Source of the DNA: Akebia trifoliata
Taxonomy: Eukaryota; Streptophyta; Magnoliopsida; Ranunculales; Lardizabalaceae
Direction: 5' to 3'
Assembly (NCBI GenBank): GCA_017979445.1
Contig: CM030707.1
Location: 17,931,086-17,995,085, forward strand
Length of the DNA: 64,000 nt
Part shown: positions 21,805 to 33,554 of the stretch, one piece after another
How the letters are laid out: every line of letters starts with the position of its first letter
How positions within the stretch are numbered: the stretch's first letter is position 1
Translations under genes and position numbers: made by a program
Notes under the pieces: generated by a model
Databases searched by the model: none
Told to the model about the DNA's origin: nothing
The model's input: only the letters and a program-made list of their open reading frames with translations

Positions 21805-23571
21805 AGGGGATTTTTCATATCTCCCACTCCTCGAGATCTGTGTTGCAATTAATGTTTCTCTCTAGTCTTCTTCACCAATGATCTTTTAAGTTTTCGATTA
21901 TTTGATGAATCTTCATTTTCTAGATTGTCTCCTCCAATGAATCTTCTTTTTTTAAATCGTCTTCTCCTTCAATTTTCACCTGAAAAAACATCAATGTGGT
22001 GTTAGCTAAAGAGTCGCCGACAATCAAATTAATACTTGATTAAAATTAGAGAACAGAGATAAGAAAATAAGAGCAAGAGAATTTTGTATAACTTGTGCAT
22101 TTGACTTGAGTGAAATAGGTCTCCCTATTTATAGAATAAACTCATTACCCATGTTATCTAGCATTTATAATAATAATAGTCTATGATGCTTTATTAATAA
22201 TGAAGACTTACTCATCATGGTTCTTCTAACCTCTATAAGAAGTGACCTTAAATATGTAACTGCTTTAACTCGATGACTATCTAGTTCTCCGAGTTGACTC
22301 AATAAAGTTATGTGTCTGTAATTATTTCAAGCACCATGTATATTTTACTTTGACAGTAGAGCATATTATAAAGACCTTTGTTACTTGGGTAGCTTTATTA
22401 TTACTAATTCTAATACTTTGATATGTTGCTACTCAGATAGCTTTACACAATTTTCTTAGTGTATTAATCTCTTTAGAGTAATTTCTAAAATAAAAGGACG
22501 AATAGTCGTAGCCATAGTACTAATATCAGCTATTGAGTAATAGTAAAAAAAAATGCAAAGAAACAATAACATCAATTACTAAGTAAAAACAACAGAAGGA
22601 GAAAAAATAATAGCATCAACTACTGAAAAGGAGTAGGTGAAGAAGCAATAGTAGCCACTGTTGTTGACAAAACTTGGTCGAATCACTGTAAGTAATTGAG
22701 AGAAGGGTCGACTCCCTAGAGGGATCGAACCTTGTTTGGACGTTGTAATAAAATATTAGCTCCTTAAAGGGGTTGAACCTCCTTCAGATGATGTAGTAAG
22801 GGATCGGATCCTTATAGGGGCCGAACCTCATTTGAATGAAATAACAAGGGGTCGGCTCATTGAGGAGTCCAAACCTCCTTTAGATGTGATAGCAAGGGGT
22901 CGGCTCGTTGAGGAGGTCGAACTTCCTTTGGGTGAAATATCAATGGGTCGGCTCGTTGAGGAAGTTGAACCTCATTGGGATGTAATAGTAAGGAGTTAGC
23001 TCCTAGAGGAGGTCGAACCTCCTTTGGACGAAAATAACAAGGGATCGATTTCTTGAGGAGGTCGAACCTCCTTTGGATGAAAATATTAAGGGATCGACTC
23101 CTTGAGGAGCCTGTACCTCTTTAGGACAAAATAAGTCGACTCCTTGAAGAGGTCGAACCACCTAGAGGGTTCAGTCAAGGGGGCTGAACCTTCTTGTTGG
23201 TGCATGATGAAAGGTCGGCCAAGAGGGTCAAAACCTTCTTGAAGGAACACGTAAAGGGGTCAGCTTTGGGGTCTGGACCTCTTTAAAGGAACACGTAGGG
23301 GCCAAACCACCTAGAAGGAGGAAGAAAGACATCGACCAAGTTGGTTGAACCACCTAAAACGAACGAGGGGGGGGGGGGGGTCAAACATGTAGGTTGAGCC
23401 ACCTAAAGGGAGCAAGAGAGGGGTCGACCAAGTTGGCCAAACCACTTAGAGAGAGGTCGGCCAAAGATGTTGGCCCGCCTACATTTTCCAATGGGGAATG
23501 GATCCGATTGCCTTGATTTAGTATTTTTTTTTCAAATTTCCTTAAAAAGGGGATATTTTTTGTTACTACAA
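21805..23571 (-). mobile_element. Solo-LTR-like remnant, Ty3/gypsy type, with repeat-rich U3
   Basis: Read on the minus strand, a U3-like region (about 23560-22680) is followed by a TATA box TTCTATAAATAGGGAGACC (around 22130) and then TTGATTGTCGGCGACTC, TAACACCACATTGATG and TTTTTTCAGGTG. The right border TGTAGTAACAAAAAAT matches the TG start expected of an LTR; the left border (TTCTAGGGGATTTTTC) has decayed. No gag/pol frame adjoins it. It is homologous along its length to the LTR at 29383-30544. Confidence 0.6.
22680..23480 (-). repeat. Array of about 48-bp self-complementary units in an LTR U3
   Basis: Around a dozen units of near 48 bases, each with GGGGTCGGCTCSTTGAGG and then AGGAGGTCGAACCTCCTT. 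The core AGGAGGT-CGA-ACCTCCT is a perfect inverted repeat, so every unit can fold. The units decay towards 23480, where a run of 14 G (about 23369) occurs. A shorter version of the array lies at the same place in the LTR at 30060-30420. Confidence 0.7.
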
Positions 23572-24774
23572 TTACTTCGTATTTGTATCAAGTAATTGGG
23601 TTCCAATAAGGATCTGATTTTAGATTTATTAGATTAATTATAGATCAATCATGTCCTATTCTCATAGGGACTTGTTCTGATCAAATGTGTGAGAAAATGT
23701 AAATTATATATATATATACTAATTATGTGCAAATTAAACCACGCGATAAGATAGTAAATGCAAACGATATTTTAATGATTATGCTCTCCTTCATTGATTT
23801 TTACTAATAGATTAAGAGTCGAGGTATAAAATCTCAACATTTTGAACATCAACACAAATAAACTATAATATAAATGTGAAAAAAATAAAACTCGAGTATG
23901 ATGAAAGGAAAGAGATACATATCTCAAATCGTTCGTTCCAAATATAATTGGAGCAAGAACTTATTACTAAAGTGTCTTTTCGGAAAGGTTTCAAGACTTT
24001 TCAAAGAAAGTCATGGAAAATGGAAAAAAGCTATAATCTTGAATTAAAATGGAAACATAATAAATAATGAAAATACATGATGCATTCGTTGAAAGGTACC
24101 ATTCAAAGGGCGAAAAAAGTGGTTTTAAATTTTTTTTTAGAGACATTAAATATGATTTTAATCTCAACCATTAAATTTTAATTGTCAAGAAAAACAATTA
24201 TGATGATCGAACCATTAGAGCTAATTTTATTCTCAATTGTCGGATCTTTGATATATTCTCAACAGTTTGTCTTGATCTTTAAGAATCAAGAGTTATTATT
24301 TCAATCATCACATGAGTTTTAGTATTAAGCCACACTTTCTCTAGGAAATGAGGCACTTGACCCATCCGTTCCATTGTGATTTTTGAGAATTACTAGACAT
24401 ATTTAAAGGGATGACGTGGACCGAGCACCACCTTTCTATATGGACTAGCATGTCCATGTGATGTTGAAAAACATGATCTGATGCCACACGATCATAGAGT
24501 ATAAAATTCTAAGAATAGAAAAATCAAATTTAGAAAAGAACTTGTATTCACCATTGGATTTCAATTTTAAATTTGGAAGTATAATAGTAGCTCATTTTCA
24601 AAGTCTAGGATCTAAAGAAATTTATGAGGCTTTATTTTCAAACTTGATCTAAACAATTAATTATAGAGGGCTGATGTGTCATTTAGACCTATGTGAGGAG
24701 CTCGGTTTAGGCTCTACGTAGTCCTTCTATCCTTGGAACTTTTTCCCATATATACGCGCACATAGTTGTTATTA
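23572..24774. other. Intergenic, no gene recognised
   Basis: AT-rich DNA with only short open frames. I see no tRNA, clear transposon ends or conserved coding text. Confidence 0.5.
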
Positions 24775-24905
24775 GAGAAAGACTAATAACAAATTGGCAC
24801 GACAGTGTATAGAATCATAGATCTTTCAATTGTGTGTCTCGAAGAAAGATCTATGGTTCTTGGCGCTGTCATGTCAGAAAACGTACAAATTAAGAATGTT
24901 AGTTT
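24775..24905. repeat. Foldback MITE, CATAGATC family, copy 4
   Basis: The arms pair GAATCATAGATCTTTC with GAAAGATCTATGGTTC, then GGCACGACAGTG with CGCTGTCATGTC, and outward to GACTAATAACAAATT / AATTAAGAATGTTAGT. The central loop is under 20 bases. Confidence 0.6.
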
Positions 24906-24987
24906 ATAATGAATCAATTGTTACAACCTCAACATCAATAAAGAGGAATTACTTCTAGCTTATTGAAAACAAGAGTCGTGTTGGAGT

Positions 24988-25128
24988 ACCATTGAAATTG
25001 ACATCGTTTGGGACAGTGGTGTGCACAGAACCATAGATGCTTCTCACTCGTATTTCGATGAAAAGTATCTATGGTTTTATAAACACATCCATGTCAACAA
25101 TGTCCGAAAGAATGTCAATTTCAATGTT
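24988..25128. repeat. Foldback MITE, CATAGATC family, copy 5
   Basis: The left arm begins CATTGAAATTGACATCG and holds CAGAACCATAGATGC. The right arm holds ATCTATGGTTTTATAA and ends TGTCAATTTCAATG. The middle has diverged more than in the other copies. The open frame that begins inside it at 25021 is a by-product. Confidence 0.6.
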
Positions 25129-27544
25129 ACATTTTCCTTAAAACAATCAAAAATCTATATACCTAATCCTAATTTTGTGTTAATGGTCCCAGTTGCCTTC
25201 TCCATCTTCTTTTTATTTATTTATATATATTCTTTTTCAACAAATTTGACTTTTTTTCAAATCGTTGCCCATTCTACAGATGGTCCACCAATTTTATACC
25301 TAAAACTTAAGATATTGTTAGGTCTTCTAGGTCCATGAAGTGGATGTCCCAACTCCTATAATGTGGATTATTCAAAACCCACAAAATAGTAATTAATTTA
25401 TTTGTTTTAGATGGGAAAGGAGAACCCAAAGTGCATCTTGTCCATTACAACTATTATTTAGATCATTATTTCTGTAAATAAGCACTAATAGGGTTGTCGA
25501 TGGATCGGATCATATCGATCTAGACCCAATTCAATTAATTGTTATTGGCTCGGATTTGGATCTTAATATTGAGATCAGATAAAACCCCAGTTCAAAAGGG
25601 TCCGATCGAATGCTTATCTAATCAATTTTTGAGTCATCAACCCTTTGATTTGAACATGTCCTTTAACAACCCTGGTAGTTACAAAAAATATTTTTAAAAT
25701 TAAATCACGACCGTTATTTATTGTTATTTAATTAAGTCAAAATTTATTTTGAAAAATATTTCTTTATAAAAGTATTTTTATTTTTGTCTGAAGTGTGATC
25801 CACATTTGAGTAAAGAATGGTTCACATCAAAGTACAATGTGATTTCCACAATATTCAAAAGCTAAAGAGTAAACTAACCGTTTTTATTGGACATTGGCTA
25901 CTTTATTTTAAACAATAAGGTTACTAAGTCAAATTCCTTCTCGATGAAAACTAGACTCTAGTCTTCTTTATAAGTCACAATGGCCATCAATTAAATCTTT
26001 GAATCAAAATTTTCCACCCCAAATTTGACAATTTTACACCCTTTAATTCTTCTTCCAACCACCATATTTGGTAGTAAACCCAATGGCACGCAGTTTCGAT
26101 CGTTTGGTTAAACACATTTAAGTTGATTACAACCATACGATCTTTTACAGTTCTTGAGGGATCATTTTTTTTTTTTTTTTTTTTGACTTTGGTGGGCCGC
26201 AGGTACCAATCACCCTATTTTGTGTTCGGCAATTAAATATAATCATTTTATATAGAGGGACATATAAAGATTCGAAGGTGTGACAATTAACCCCTGATAG
26301 TGACCCACAACGATGAAAAACTTCAATCTTAAATGATCAATATTGAAAATGATCTCAACTAGTTATTCACTTCGTACATAAGCCCATGACCCTGCACACA
26401 AGGGTGTTAATGTATCGAATCTGGTCTAGATACCCATTTACTTAGAATTATAATCTATTACATTCAATAATTTTGATTTTATTTAAAAAGCTATGATCGA
26501 AATTCGAGTAATAAAATCCTATTTCAATCAAAATCAATTATATTAAAACAGTTTCAATTCTTAATAATTTTCTAAATTTTTTGAGATCTAAAACCTTTGA
26601 TTAGCTTTATCTAAAGTCAAAGTCATCAAAGACCCAGCCCCCACACAGCCAATCACAATACATATATTTCTTTTTTTCTTTTCCTTTTTATATTCTTGCT
26701 AAATATTAATGAAAGATCAGAAAATCTTAAATAAATTCAGTAAAATAAAAAACTTATTGTTTACAATTTTAAAAATAGTAAAAAAATTGTTCAATTTTTC
26801 TAAGGTATCATAAAGACTTTACATTTGAAAGGAAAATTGTTCGAAGTCTACAATTGAAAGTCAAATATATCATAGATATGGATTGAGGCCATTTCCCACC
26901 AAACATGGAAACCAAGCATTTATGACAAAATATACTAAAACTAATCAAGTAAGGTTTGAGAGAGAAATAACAGAAATAGAAATCCAAACTTATTAATAAT
27001 AAAAAAAATTTAAAGAGAAAAATTGTCACACCAACTTTTACTAATGCCACACCAATTGTGTATAATTCTTTCATAAATCCTCTCCTTTGAATTACACGTC
27101 GCATTCTCAAGGAGGTATTTTAAATATGAATTGAAATGTAGGAGCATAAAATAAATTTAAAATTCAGCATGCCTTGTAACGAGGAGGGCTCCTTCAAAAT
27201 TTAAAGCGGGGCCGCTTCAAAGTTAGACTCTTCTGAAAAACAAACTTTAAAGCGGTTAGCCCGTGTCAAAAATTTGAAGATCTAACATATTAGTTATAGG
27301 ACTAAGTCATAATGAAAAACTAATAACTAGACCCATTTTACACCCTCATGTACGTGCCCCAATCAATGATCATGTTGATTGTCGTCGATAACAAAAATCA
27401 ACGTATTCATTTATGGATGACCAAAAAAGTCCGAGGCGTGGTTTGTCAATCAAAGATACATTAAATTTTAATCAATGCATCAAGAACAAATTTTCAATGT
27501 AATTTGTTATTAATTTAAGGATTTTTTTGACAAAATAAATATGA
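25129..27544. other. Intergenic, degraded transposon ends
   Basis: No gene. Near 25490 (AGGGTTGTCGATGGATCGG) and 26402 (AAGGGTGTTAATGTATCG) single ends of hAT-like elements are recognisable, without partner ends that I can pair. At 27020-27055 there is a partial copy of the TTGCCACACCAACTTTTGC family. The 100-codon minus-strand frame at 26808-27110 has no recognisable domain. Confidence 0.45.
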
Positions 27545-27728
27545 ATCGTGATGAATGCACGAGGTAAATCATACGCAATCTGTACGTGATTGATGTGGCA
27601 AGGGCACAGAATCGTAGATCTTTATCTTTATCTTTGGGGTTCACAAGGAAAAGATCTATGGTTATGTACCCTTGCCACATCAGCCGTGTACAAATCACGT
27701 ATGATTTATCACGTGCATTCATCAGTAC
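27545..27728. repeat. Foldback MITE, CATAGATC family, copy 6 (longest clean hairpin)
   Basis: Arms of about 85 bases pair almost throughout: GTGATGAATGCACGAGG with CACGTGCATTCATCA, TAAATCATACG with CGTATGATTTA, GATGTGGCAAGGG with CCCTTGCCACATC, and GAATCGTAGATC with GATCTATGGTT. The loop is about 20 bases. A transcript would make a hairpin of the size of plant small-RNA precursors. Confidence 0.7.
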
Positions 27729-28975
27729 TCAATAAATATTTTATTCATTGAATGACTATCAATGGATTAGGTACGGATCTAAGAAGGGTCAATTCGGATT
27801 AGTCCCAAAACCAATCCAATTAGCATAAGATTGGATTCTTGTCAAATTATAATTTTATTGAATTTCAATATTAGAATCCTGAGGAGCCCCATTTTTATTT
27901 TATTTTTTGTGATTTATATATCCATCCAATAACAAGTGGATCGGGCCAAACCAGATTCGATGTATAAAATTAAATAAACTTTGTATATTTAAAAACAAAA
28001 TAGACGATGGGTCTAGATCCGTGAACTCGTGAGAGTAGATTTGTACATAAACATGCAATCCTAGTTTTTAAATAATCCCATAAATCTTTCAATGTTGAAT
28101 TTCATGTTTTAACGATTGAAATTGCATGTGTTTATATGTTAATCTTTGTTCATGAGTCCACGAATCCCAACTCAAATATAATATAAGTTATATATTTCCT
28201 CACATTTTATGAAATTGAGACATAGTTGATCCAAAGTCTTACTAGATCCTATCTTTATTGGAACCAAAATCTTTGATCAAGATCTAATGTTATAAGAAAA
28301 AATAGTTTTTTAAGTTTGATTCGATCCATTTACAGCCTTAAACTGCAATAACTAATAGAAAAACACTTCCCTATTAGTTGTCCTCTACAACCCTGTGGCC
28401 TCAAATCATGCTTTAAGATGTCATAGGTGAGTTCAACAATCCTTTGTAAGAGTTGAAATCTTACTCAGTTAGTAAGGCTAGTAGGACTTTTTATGTGTGA
28501 TAACTAATTTCAAATACAGCGCTATATACACCTACTTTTTTTTTTATACACACCCACTAACTGCATATATTCATTGTACTTGTGGGTGTAGGCAGAAAAA
28601 AATGTGTGTGCATAACCCGCCTCATTTCAAATAGAATAAATACAAATAAAACCACCATTTCGGACCCTATGAAAGGGACTTCTTTTTTTAAGTATAAAAA
28701 AAACATCGCAAATACCCAATTTCCAAATACGACAAATACTCCTCCGTAGATTTTGGACATTTGGGTTGCTTTGTGGGTCCCACAATCTACATAGCCGTCT
28801 GATACAGACGTCTTTACAAAAAAAAAAAAATTATACATCCCATCACTGTTTTACCGTATTATTTGAAATGGAAATATCCAGTGTCTAATGTTGGACACAG
28901 TAGTATCCAACTGTGGCTTCTGAAGCTATAAGAAATGGACACGTCATCATAAATGTACAAGGTACATAAAAATAA
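27729..28975. other. Intergenic, degraded hAT-like element and AT-rich DNA
   Basis: The phrases GACTATCAATGGATTAGG (27760) and CCATTTACAGCCTTAAAC (28330) look like opposite, decayed ends of one hAT-like element, but no target duplication supports it. No gene is seen in the remainder. Confidence 0.4.
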
Positions 28976-29112
28976 AGATTAGTGATAATCGGACTCGACA
29001 AAATGTACTCAATCTATATGTGGTTGACATGTCAAGTGCATAGAAGGATCTACGGTTCTGTGCATTTGCCATGTCAACCGTGCATGTTTTAACGGCCATT
29101 TTATTATTAGTC
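28976..29112. repeat. Foldback MITE, CATAGATC family, copy 7
   Basis: The left arm has GTGGTTGACATGTCAAGTG and the right arm GCATTTGCCATGTCAACCG, around GAAGGATCTACGGTTC. The ends are GATTAGTGATAAT and ATTATTATTAGTC. The stem is shorter at the centre than in copy 6. Confidence 0.55.
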
Positions 29113-29319
29113 AGAAATATATTGTGAGAGAATCAAAATAGGGCTCAATAATCCTATACGACTATGGACAAAAGAAAAATTAGTTTGATTAATTATATGG
29201 ACTAATGGTAAAATGACTCACTAAAACATATGCAGTTGACGTGGAAAGTGCACAAAATCATAGATCTTTTCCTTGTGTATCCCAAAGAAAAAAGATCTAT
29301 GGTTGTGTGCAATTGCCAT

Positions 29320-30710
29320 CAGGGGCAGAGCCAGGATTTTGCTCATGTGAGGGCAATCAATAGTAGTAATTTTTTTTGTGGGTGTAGGAGATTTTTCGAA
29401 TATCCCACTCTCCTCGAAATCTATATTATTGATGATGATTTGATCTTCAAATTGCGTGTTAATTTTTAACTTTCTTTAGTCTTCTTCTTTGACTTGACTC
29501 TACCTTTTCGATCATCTTCTCTGTTGGTCTCACCTGAAAAAGACAATTGTGTGGTGTCAATCAAGGGGTTTCTGATGATCAAGCTAGAACTTGAGAAAAA
29601 ATGCAGAGTTAGGAGAATAAATTTAGAAACATATTAACGTTGTGTGTTCTCGCTTATCTTGAAACTGGAGAAGTTTCCCTATTTATAGAATTAATTCATC
29701 AATTTTAGTGCATGTAATATCTTCTCATGATTTTTTATCATTAATAACCTATAATGTCATTATGACTAAAATCACTAACTCTCTTATCTCATTATGGCTT
29801 TAAAGCTCCACTCTCTTGGTTTTTGTAATTAATAAGAAAAGTGATATTTGCTCTATAATCGATTTAACTCGGTAGCTATTTAGTTATTCAAGTTGACTCA
29901 ATCGTGTTATGTATCTGAGGTTGATTCTGTCAGTGTTATAATTTTTACTTCTGTTGTTACTCAAGTAGCTGTAAGTTATTGCATTTGATAGAGAGTTTGA
30001 TTCTTTTTAAGAGATTGATCCTTATAATATGTTAGGGGGTTGACTCCTTAAAGAGATGGAATTGTCTTATGGCAAACTTATGTGGGATTAGCTTCTTGAG
30101 GAGACCGAACCGATTTGTACTAATTAATTAATGGATTGACTCCCTTGAGTTTAATTGATTTGAATGGGTTGGCTCAAATGGAGAGGTCAAACCTCCCTAA
30201 GGTTTGGTTAAATGGGGAGGTCGAACCTCCTTGAGGATTGAAGAGTAAAAGAGTTGGTTTCATAAGAGCCCAAACGTCCTTGAGGTTTAAAGAGTGAAGG
30301 GGTCAGCTCCTTCGGAGGCCGAACCTCTTTGAGATTCATAGAGTGTAGGGTTTGACTCCATAGGGAGGTTGAATCTCCTTGGTTGGGCAGTTTGGATGGG
30401 TCAAATTCTTTAGGCCGAATCGAATGGGGTATGTGTTTGACCCATTATATTTGTTCAATCGGGTTAGGATGTCATCTTCTCTAATCCTTTGGATCAAATG
30501 TTTTTTATTCATAAAAAGGGGACAACTAAGAAAAAAAAATAGTTGCGGGGGAAACTAAAAGTGTAAAAAAATTTGTGAGGGCGATTTCTTATTCTCCGCT
30601 GTAAAATTTGTCGTAATAGTTCACTAATCCATAGACTTTGAAAATTCTTGGGGAGAGTGGGAGGGGGAGGGGGAGGGGGAGTAGGTGCTCCCACTATAAA
30701 TATGCCTTTG
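29320..30710. mobile_element. hAT-like element inserted in the foldback, itself interrupted by an LTR
   Basis: The left end is CAGGGGCAGAGCCAGGAT, a common plant hAT-like terminus. The right end, read inward, is CAAAGGCATATTTATAG, matching CARRGGCA. The flanks ATTGCCAT (29312-29319) and CTTGCCAC (30711-30718) share the core TTGCCA, that is six of eight bases. Removing the internal LTR leaves an element of about 230 bases. The G-rich right end (GGGAGGGGGAGGGGGAGG) is as expected of this family. Confidence 0.6.
29383..30544 (-). mobile_element. Solo-LTR-like remnant, homologous to 21805-23571
   Basis: On the minus strand the order is a U3-like region with AGGTCGAACCTCC-type units (30060-30420), a TATA box TTCTATAAATAGGGAAAC (near 29690), then TCTAGCTTGATCATCAG, CTTGATTGACACCAC and TTTTTCAGGTGAG. 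The 3' border ATCTCCTACA (plus strand TGTAGGAGAT at 29383) is the normal CA end. GTGGG before it and GCGGG at 30545 may be a 5-bp target duplication with one mismatch. The 5' border is less certain. Confidence 0.6.
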
Positions 30711-30765
30711 CTTGCCACGTTAACCGCATACAAATCAAGTACGCTTTTTCGAGTAGATTATCACA

Positions 30766-31265
30766 ACTTAATTATATAATCGTTGTTGAATAATGATGAA
30801 AATCAATAACTATGAGTCAATTATGAAGATTATCAAATATAATGACTTTAAGTAGCCATTAAAAATCAAAATTTTGACTACATATCCAATAAAGCACTTA
30901 TAGAGTTAATGGGCCGATTGAGTATCCCACAAGTCACTTACAAGGGGGGACATCCAACTGTTTATACAAAGAAAATAATAAATTCAACTATATATTCAAG
31001 CCTCTCATGTCATGAGGTGTCGGGCCTTCGTGGCCGTAGAGCACATTTATCAGGTCTACATATACGGTCATCTTCCCTCAAATGAAACTATCAAATACTT
31101 TAGTTTTGTCTCAACCTATATCATTGAGCTATAATTATACCTCAAATTTATTATATATTGACTACACATTGTCCTATTATATGATCTGGAGAAAGGAATG
31201 GGATTTTTTTTTAAAATAAATAAAAAATGTTCATCCATGTTTTTTTAATTTGTTATATATAAATA
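30766..31265. other. Intergenic, no gene recognised
   Basis: AT-rich DNA of about 500 bases. I see no open frame of note, transposon end or RNA gene. Confidence 0.5.
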
Positions 31266-31640
31266 GGGTCAGGATCCGTGTACACACATATCTACAACAT
31301 GTTTTATCTTATGTGGGTTAAAAATTTCGAATTGAGCTGATTTTTAGTGAGGATAATCTCTATGACAAGGAAATCATCGTTACCAAAAATCAACTAATTC
31401 TAAAACTTCTAACCTCATATTTATGAGTTGAATAATTGTGGACTGTCAGTTTTATGTAAACCACTTTTGACGAGGTTAAAAATTTTAGATTAATATGATT
31501 TTTGGTGAGAATGATCTCCTCATCATAAAGATCATCCTCACCAAAAATCAGATCAATCCGAAACTTTTAGCCCACATAGGACAAAACACGTTGTAGATAT
31601 ACAAGTAGATATATATGTGTATACGGATCCTGATCCATAT
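31266..31640. mobile_element. Miniature foldback element, GTGAGGATGATCTC family, copy 2
   Basis: The ends GGTCAGGATCCGTGTACAC and GTGTATACGGATCCTGATC are inverted copies. Inside, CATGTTTTATCTTATG pairs with CATAGGACAAAACACG, and each half holds a GGATRATCTC...GATCATCC-type inner hairpin. A long (TA)n tract starts at its right edge. Its first inner hairpin, at 31341, is one breakpoint of the tandem duplication. Confidence 0.65.
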
Positions 31641-31648
31641 ATATATAT

Positions 31649-31714
<66 letters not shown>
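31637..31714. repeat. (TA)n microsatellite, duplication copy A
   Basis: An AT dinucleotide tract of near 78 bases with one phase slip near 31660. Confidence 0.9.
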
Positions 31715-31716
<2 letters not shown>

Positions 31717-32319
31717 TGTAACAATGTGAACATGAATTATACAATATATCTTGCTCGTTCATGAACGAGAATGAGATGATTCACTTGAGTCATTTCGGTC
31801 TTGGATGATTTTTGTAACCATGGACTCTTGTGCCGTCAAATTGATAAAACACCTCTTACTACATGAGACTGACATAAAATGATTAAAATGCTCCACCACC
31901 AGCATTTTTCAAAACCCTTGGTTTTTCCCCCAAAAATTTCATTGTCTTTAACTTTTAAGTTGATTATTATTATTATTTTTACCTTATCTCCAACCTAAAG
32001 ATGTTATCTCCTACAACAATCAAACCTTGAGAACAAGATAAAATTTTTGGGGAAGGCAGAACAAGATAGGTTTTTGAAAAGAAAAATCCAAGATTGCCAA
32101 GAGAGTGAAGATGGTGGGTTGAAAACAAGATTGAAGAGGTTGAAAAAAGTTACCTTAAAAAATAGATAATGAGATTTTGGGGAAAAAAATTGGTAGTCTC
32201 TCATAATAAAATGTGATCTGCGTCATGTCATTAGTTTGAGATCACAAAAAAGTATTTCCTCTAATTTCACCAAAATAGTAGGTACCTAAAATTATCATAT
32301 ATGTATAGAGGGAGCGTTC

Positions 32320-32875
32320 GGTTGACAATCTTAGGATGACAAAATGGAACCAATACTTTTGTCTTATGTGGGTTAGAAATTTCAGATTTAGCTGTTTTTT
32401 TTTTTTTTTTTTTTTTGTGTGTGAGAATGATCTCTATGGTGAGGAGATCATACTCACCAAAAATCAGCCAAATCTGAAACTTCTAACCTCATCAAAATTA
32501 TTTTAGAACTGCAAACCATTGAATTTTAATCAAATTTTGTAAACAACTTTTGATGGACTTAGAAATTTTGGATTGGACATACTTTTTAGTGAGGATGATC
32601 TCTATGACAAGGAAATCATCGTTACCAAAAATCAGCTAACTCTAAAACTTCTAACCTCATATTTATGAGTTGAATAATTGTGGACTGTCAGTTTTATGTA
32701 AACCACTTTTGACGAGGTTAAAAATTTTAGATTAATATGATTTTTGGTGAGAATGATCTCCTCATCATAAAGATCATCCTCACCAAAAATCAGATCAATC
32801 CGAAACTTTTAGCCCACATAGGACAAAAACGTTGTAGATATACGAGTAGATATATATGTGTATACGGATCCTGAT

Positions 32876-32876
<1 letters not shown>
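32320..32876. mobile_element. Chimeric foldback element at the duplication junction
   Basis: The left part begins GCGTTCGGTTGACAATC and matches the start of the element at 33555. After TTTTTAGTGAGGATGATC (32583) the sequence switches to the right part of the element at 31266, ending GTATACGGATCCTGATC. No intact copy of either family has this combination, so this is a recombination product. Confidence 0.7.

Positions 32877-32877
<1 letters not shown>

Positions 32878-32954
<77 letters not shown>
32878..32954. repeat. (TA)n microsatellite, duplication copy B
   Basis: The counterpart of 31637-31714, with a slightly different internal phase break. Confidence 0.9.
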
Positions 32955-32957
<3 letters not shown>

Positions 32958-33554
32958 TGTAACAATGTGAACATGAATTATACAATATATCTTGCTCGTT
33001 CATGAACGAGAATGAGATGATTCACTTGAGTCATTTCGGTCTTGGATGATTTTTGTAACCATGGACTCTTGTGCCGTCAAATTGATAAAACACCTCTTAC
33101 TACATGAGACTGACATAAAATGATTAAAATGCTCCACCACCAGCATTTTTCAAAACCCTTGGTTTTTCCCCCAAAAATTTCATTGTCTTTAACTTTTAAG
33201 TTGATTATTATTATTATTTTTACTCTTATCTCCAACCTAAAGATGTTATCTCCTACAACAATCAAACCTTGAGAACAAGATAAAATTTTTGGGGAAGGCA
33301 GAACAAGATAGGTTTTTGAAAAGAAAAATCCAAGATTGCCAAGAGAGTGAAGATGGTGGGTTGAAAACAAGATTGAAGAGGTTGAAAAAAGTTATCTTAG
33401 AAAATAGACAATGAGATTTTGGGAAAAAAAATTGGTAGTCTCTCATAATAAAATGTGATCTACATCATGTCATTAGTTTGAGATCACAAAAAAGTATTTC
33501 CTCTAATTTCACCAAAATAGTAGGTACCTAAAATTATCATATATGTATAGAGGG

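Larger units (their letters stand above)
29190..30765. repeat. Foldback MITE, CATAGATC family, copy 8, split by an insertion
   Basis: The left half (to 29319) has GCAGTTGACGTGGAAAGTG, AAATCATAGATCTTTTCC and AAGATCTATGGTTGTG. The right half resumes at 30711 with CTTGCCACGTTAACCGC. Joining the two restores the family layout. A 1391-bp element separates them. Confidence 0.6.

Noticed and set aside
22680..23480. CRISPR-like array
   Set aside because: The unit spacing is regular, but the whole 48-base unit is repeated, there are no unique spacers, the units decay gradually and the region is part of a plant LTR.
26808..27110. 100-codon minus-strand frame with hydrophobic segment
   Set aside because: No homology that I can recognise, AT-driven composition, and it overlaps a partial MITE.
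31548..33003. Tyr-Ile-repeat open frames on the minus strand
   Set aside because: They are translations of (TA)n microsatellites in the duplicated segment.
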